Positions 62,873 to 64,000 of a stretch of DNA of 64,000 bases are shown here, piece after piece. The stretch is from assembly GCA_014804365.1 (NCBI GenBank), contig JAAUZX010000002.1:1-64000 (forward strand), given 5' to 3'. How positions within the stretch are numbered: the stretch's first letter is position 1; every line of letters begins with the position of its first letter. Position numbers and translations under genes: made by a program. The notes under the pieces were generated by a model. That model saw only the letters and a program-made list of their open reading frames with translations. It made no database searches and was not told where the DNA came from. Source of the DNA: Lachnospiraceae bacterium. Its GTDB lineage: Bacteria; Bacillota; Clostridia; Lachnospirales; Lachnospiraceae.

Positions 62873-62928
62873 GGGAATGTCTCGCGGGATGCTATATGAT
62901 CCGACTATAGCGATAGAGAAGGGTCTAT

Positions 62929-62969
62929 AATAGGAACGGGGCGTGGTTGACACGCCCTGTTTCTATTGG
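62929..62969 (+). terminator. Long hairpin after the EF-G-like gene
   Basis: AATAGGAACGGGGCGTG pairs with CACGCCCTGTTTCTATT with only G-T wobbles. A T-rich tail is lacking outside the stem, so termination is likely but not certain. Confidence 0.55.
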
Positions 62970-62994
62970 AAGAAAAGATTGTTATGCAATCCGC

Positions 62995-63022
62995 TTGACA
63001 AATTCATTCAGTATAATAAAAT
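62995..63022 (+). promoter_or_regulatory. leuS promoter
   Basis: A consensus TTGACA is followed after 16 bases by TAAAAT. A TATAAT five bases earlier is too close to that -35. Confidence 0.65.
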
Positions 63023-63063
63023 ATTAAGCGTGGATATAACGAGCAAGTATGTTTGCTAGATTT

Positions 63064-63099
63064 GCTCCGCAGACCCGGTCGGTATAAACGGTGCGGAGC
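63064..63099 (+). promoter_or_regulatory. Hairpin in the leuS leader
   Basis: GCTCCGCA pairs perfectly with TGCGGAGC, ending just before the GAAAGG ribosome site. No T-box or terminator features accompany it. Confidence 0.4.
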
Positions 63100-63118
63100 T
63101 GAAAGGTATGGTCATAAA

Positions 63119-64000
63119 ATGGCAGAAGTTTACAATCACAGAGAAGTAGAGACAAAGTGGCAGAAAGTATGGGATGATGAGAAGGCGTTTAAGACTTCTG
63201 ATGATTATTCCAAACCGAAATATTATGCGTTGGTGGAGTTCCCGTATCCTTCGGGACAGGGACTTCATGTAGGGCATCCGAGACCCTATACCGCACTTGA
63301 TATTGTGGCGAGAAAGAGAAGGATGCAGGGATATAACGTGCTCTATCCGATGGGGTGGGATGCGTTCGGTCTTCCCACGGAGAATTATGCGATTCAGAAT
63401 CATATTCATCCGAAGATCGTGACACAGAATAATGTAGCGCGTTTTAAAGGGCAGCTGCACTCGCTTGGATATTCTTTTGACTGGGATCGGGAAGTCAACA
63501 CAACAGATCCGAATTATTATAAGTGGACGCAGTGGATTTTCCTGAAATTATTTAAAGCCGGTCTGGCATACAAATCCGAGATGCCAATCAACTGGTGTAC
63601 CTCCTGTAAAGTCGGGCTTGCCAACGAGGAAGTAGTTAACGGTGTCTGTGAACGGTGCGGTTCTGAGGTTGTCCGCAAGGTGAAGAGCCAGTGGATGCTT
63701 AAGATCACAGAATATGCGGACAAACTGATCGAAGGACTTGACACGGTTGACTATGTAGAGAGAGTGAAAGTTTCGCAGAAGAACTGGATCGGTAAGTCTA
63801 CCGGTGCCGAGGTTGATTTTATCATCAAAGGCAAAGAAGATAAGATGCGTATATACACGACCAGATGCGATACGCTGTTTGGCGTGACGTATATGGTTAT
63901 GTCCCCGGAGCATCCGCTTCTGGATAAGTATAAAGAGGATATTAAGAACTGGGATGAAATCGTAGCTTATCGCGAACAGGCGGCGAGAAAGTCTGATTTC
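63119..64000 (+). CDS. leuS: Leucyl-tRNA synthetase, 5' part (cut by window end)
   Basis: The first 294 codons of leucyl-tRNA synthetase are present and the frame is still open at the window edge, which is why the ORF track omits it. The class I HIGH motif is seen as [19 protein letters not shown] near residue 42. Zinc-ribbon cysteines ([16 protein letters not shown]...CERCG) are near 160-180, and the editing domain begins near residue 225 ([20 protein letters not shown]), with the conserved threonine-rich loop. The KMSKS loop lies beyond the window. GAAAGG is about 12 bases before the start. Confidence 0.95.
   Translation, partial: MAEVYNHREVETKWQKVWDDEKAFKTSDDYSKPKYYALVEFPYPSGQGLHVGHPRPYTALDIVARKRRMQGYNVLYPMGWDAFGLPTENYAIQNHIHPKIVTQNNVARFKGQLHSLGYSFDWDREVNTTDPNYYKWTQWIFLKLFKAGLAYKSEMPINWCTSCKVGLANEEVVNGVCERCGSEVVRKVKSQWMLKITEYADKLIEGLDTVDYVERVKVSQKNWIGKSTGAEVDFIIKGKEDKMRIYTTRCDTLFGVTYMVMSPEHPLLDKYKEDIKNWDEIVAYREQAARKSDF

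Noticed and set aside
62970-63118. T-box riboswitch for leuS
   Set aside because: The leader is too short and lacks the T-box sequence.

Overview
The window looks like chromosome of an anaerobic Firmicute of the class Clostridia, most likely a gut-type Lachnospiraceae. The evidence is a complete Rnf complex in clostridial order (C-D-G-E-A-B), a cmk-ispH-rpsA cluster, an ATP-type PEP carboxykinase, a Phe T-box, a 6S RNA locus, strong AGGAGG ribosome sites and moderate GC. No tRNA, rRNA, CRISPR array, transposase or prophage gene was seen. Family assignment is inference from gene content; no search was run.

Layout. 1-10 kb: a biotin-dependent carboxyltransferase subunit (oxaloacetate decarboxylase type), then an 8.4-kb gene for a secreted protein of about 2,790 residues built of Fn3-like and Ig-like repeats. 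10-17 kb: TetR and RpiR regulators, a BaiN-like flavoprotein, cmk, ispH overlapping rpsA, cheR, and a convergent YprB-like nuclease. 18-23 kb: the rnf operon. 23-28.6 kb: a tightly spaced run of protein kinase, leucine-rich-repeat protein, vWA protein, PP2C phosphatase, zinc-ribbon protein and aldo/keto reductase-ferredoxin. This resembles the TerY-P triad of the Ter stress-response literature, with extra parts. It has no recognisable promoter of its own and lies about 105 bp behind rnfB.

28.6-32.6 kb: ApbE flavin transferase (supplies FMN to RnfD and RnfG) and a membrane-anchored GH25 muramidase, divergent around a shared palindrome; an AP2/HNH-like protein; a SleB-type hydrolase. 32.7-39.2 kb: thrC, a lone receiver protein, a small membrane protein, citrate synthase, deoC and pckA. 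39.3-47.8 kb: a PAS-GGDEF diguanylate cyclase, a two-component system with an ABC exporter, and a chemoreceptor behind a structured leader. 47.8-52 kb: 6S RNA, a SpoIID/LytB protein, a BrkB-type membrane protein and a T-box. 51.8-64 kb: pheST, an M18 aminopeptidase, queA, a PilZ protein, a VanZ-like protein, tyrA, an EF-G-like GTPase and the 5' part of leuS.

How it fits together. Rnf couples ferredoxin:NAD+ oxidoreduction to ion pumping; ApbE matures its flavin subunits; the reductase-ferredoxin protein is another redox enzyme. PEP carboxykinase, the oxaloacetate carboxyltransferase and citrate synthase meet at the PEP/oxaloacetate node. The GGDEF and PilZ proteins give a writer and a receptor for c-di-GMP, and the chemoreceptor and CheR point to taxis. 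The most unusual parts are the phospho-signalling island, a cysteine-rich tail on RnfE, a family of GAA-loop mini-hairpins dispersed between genes, and a 150-bp palindrome upstream of the EF-G-like gene.
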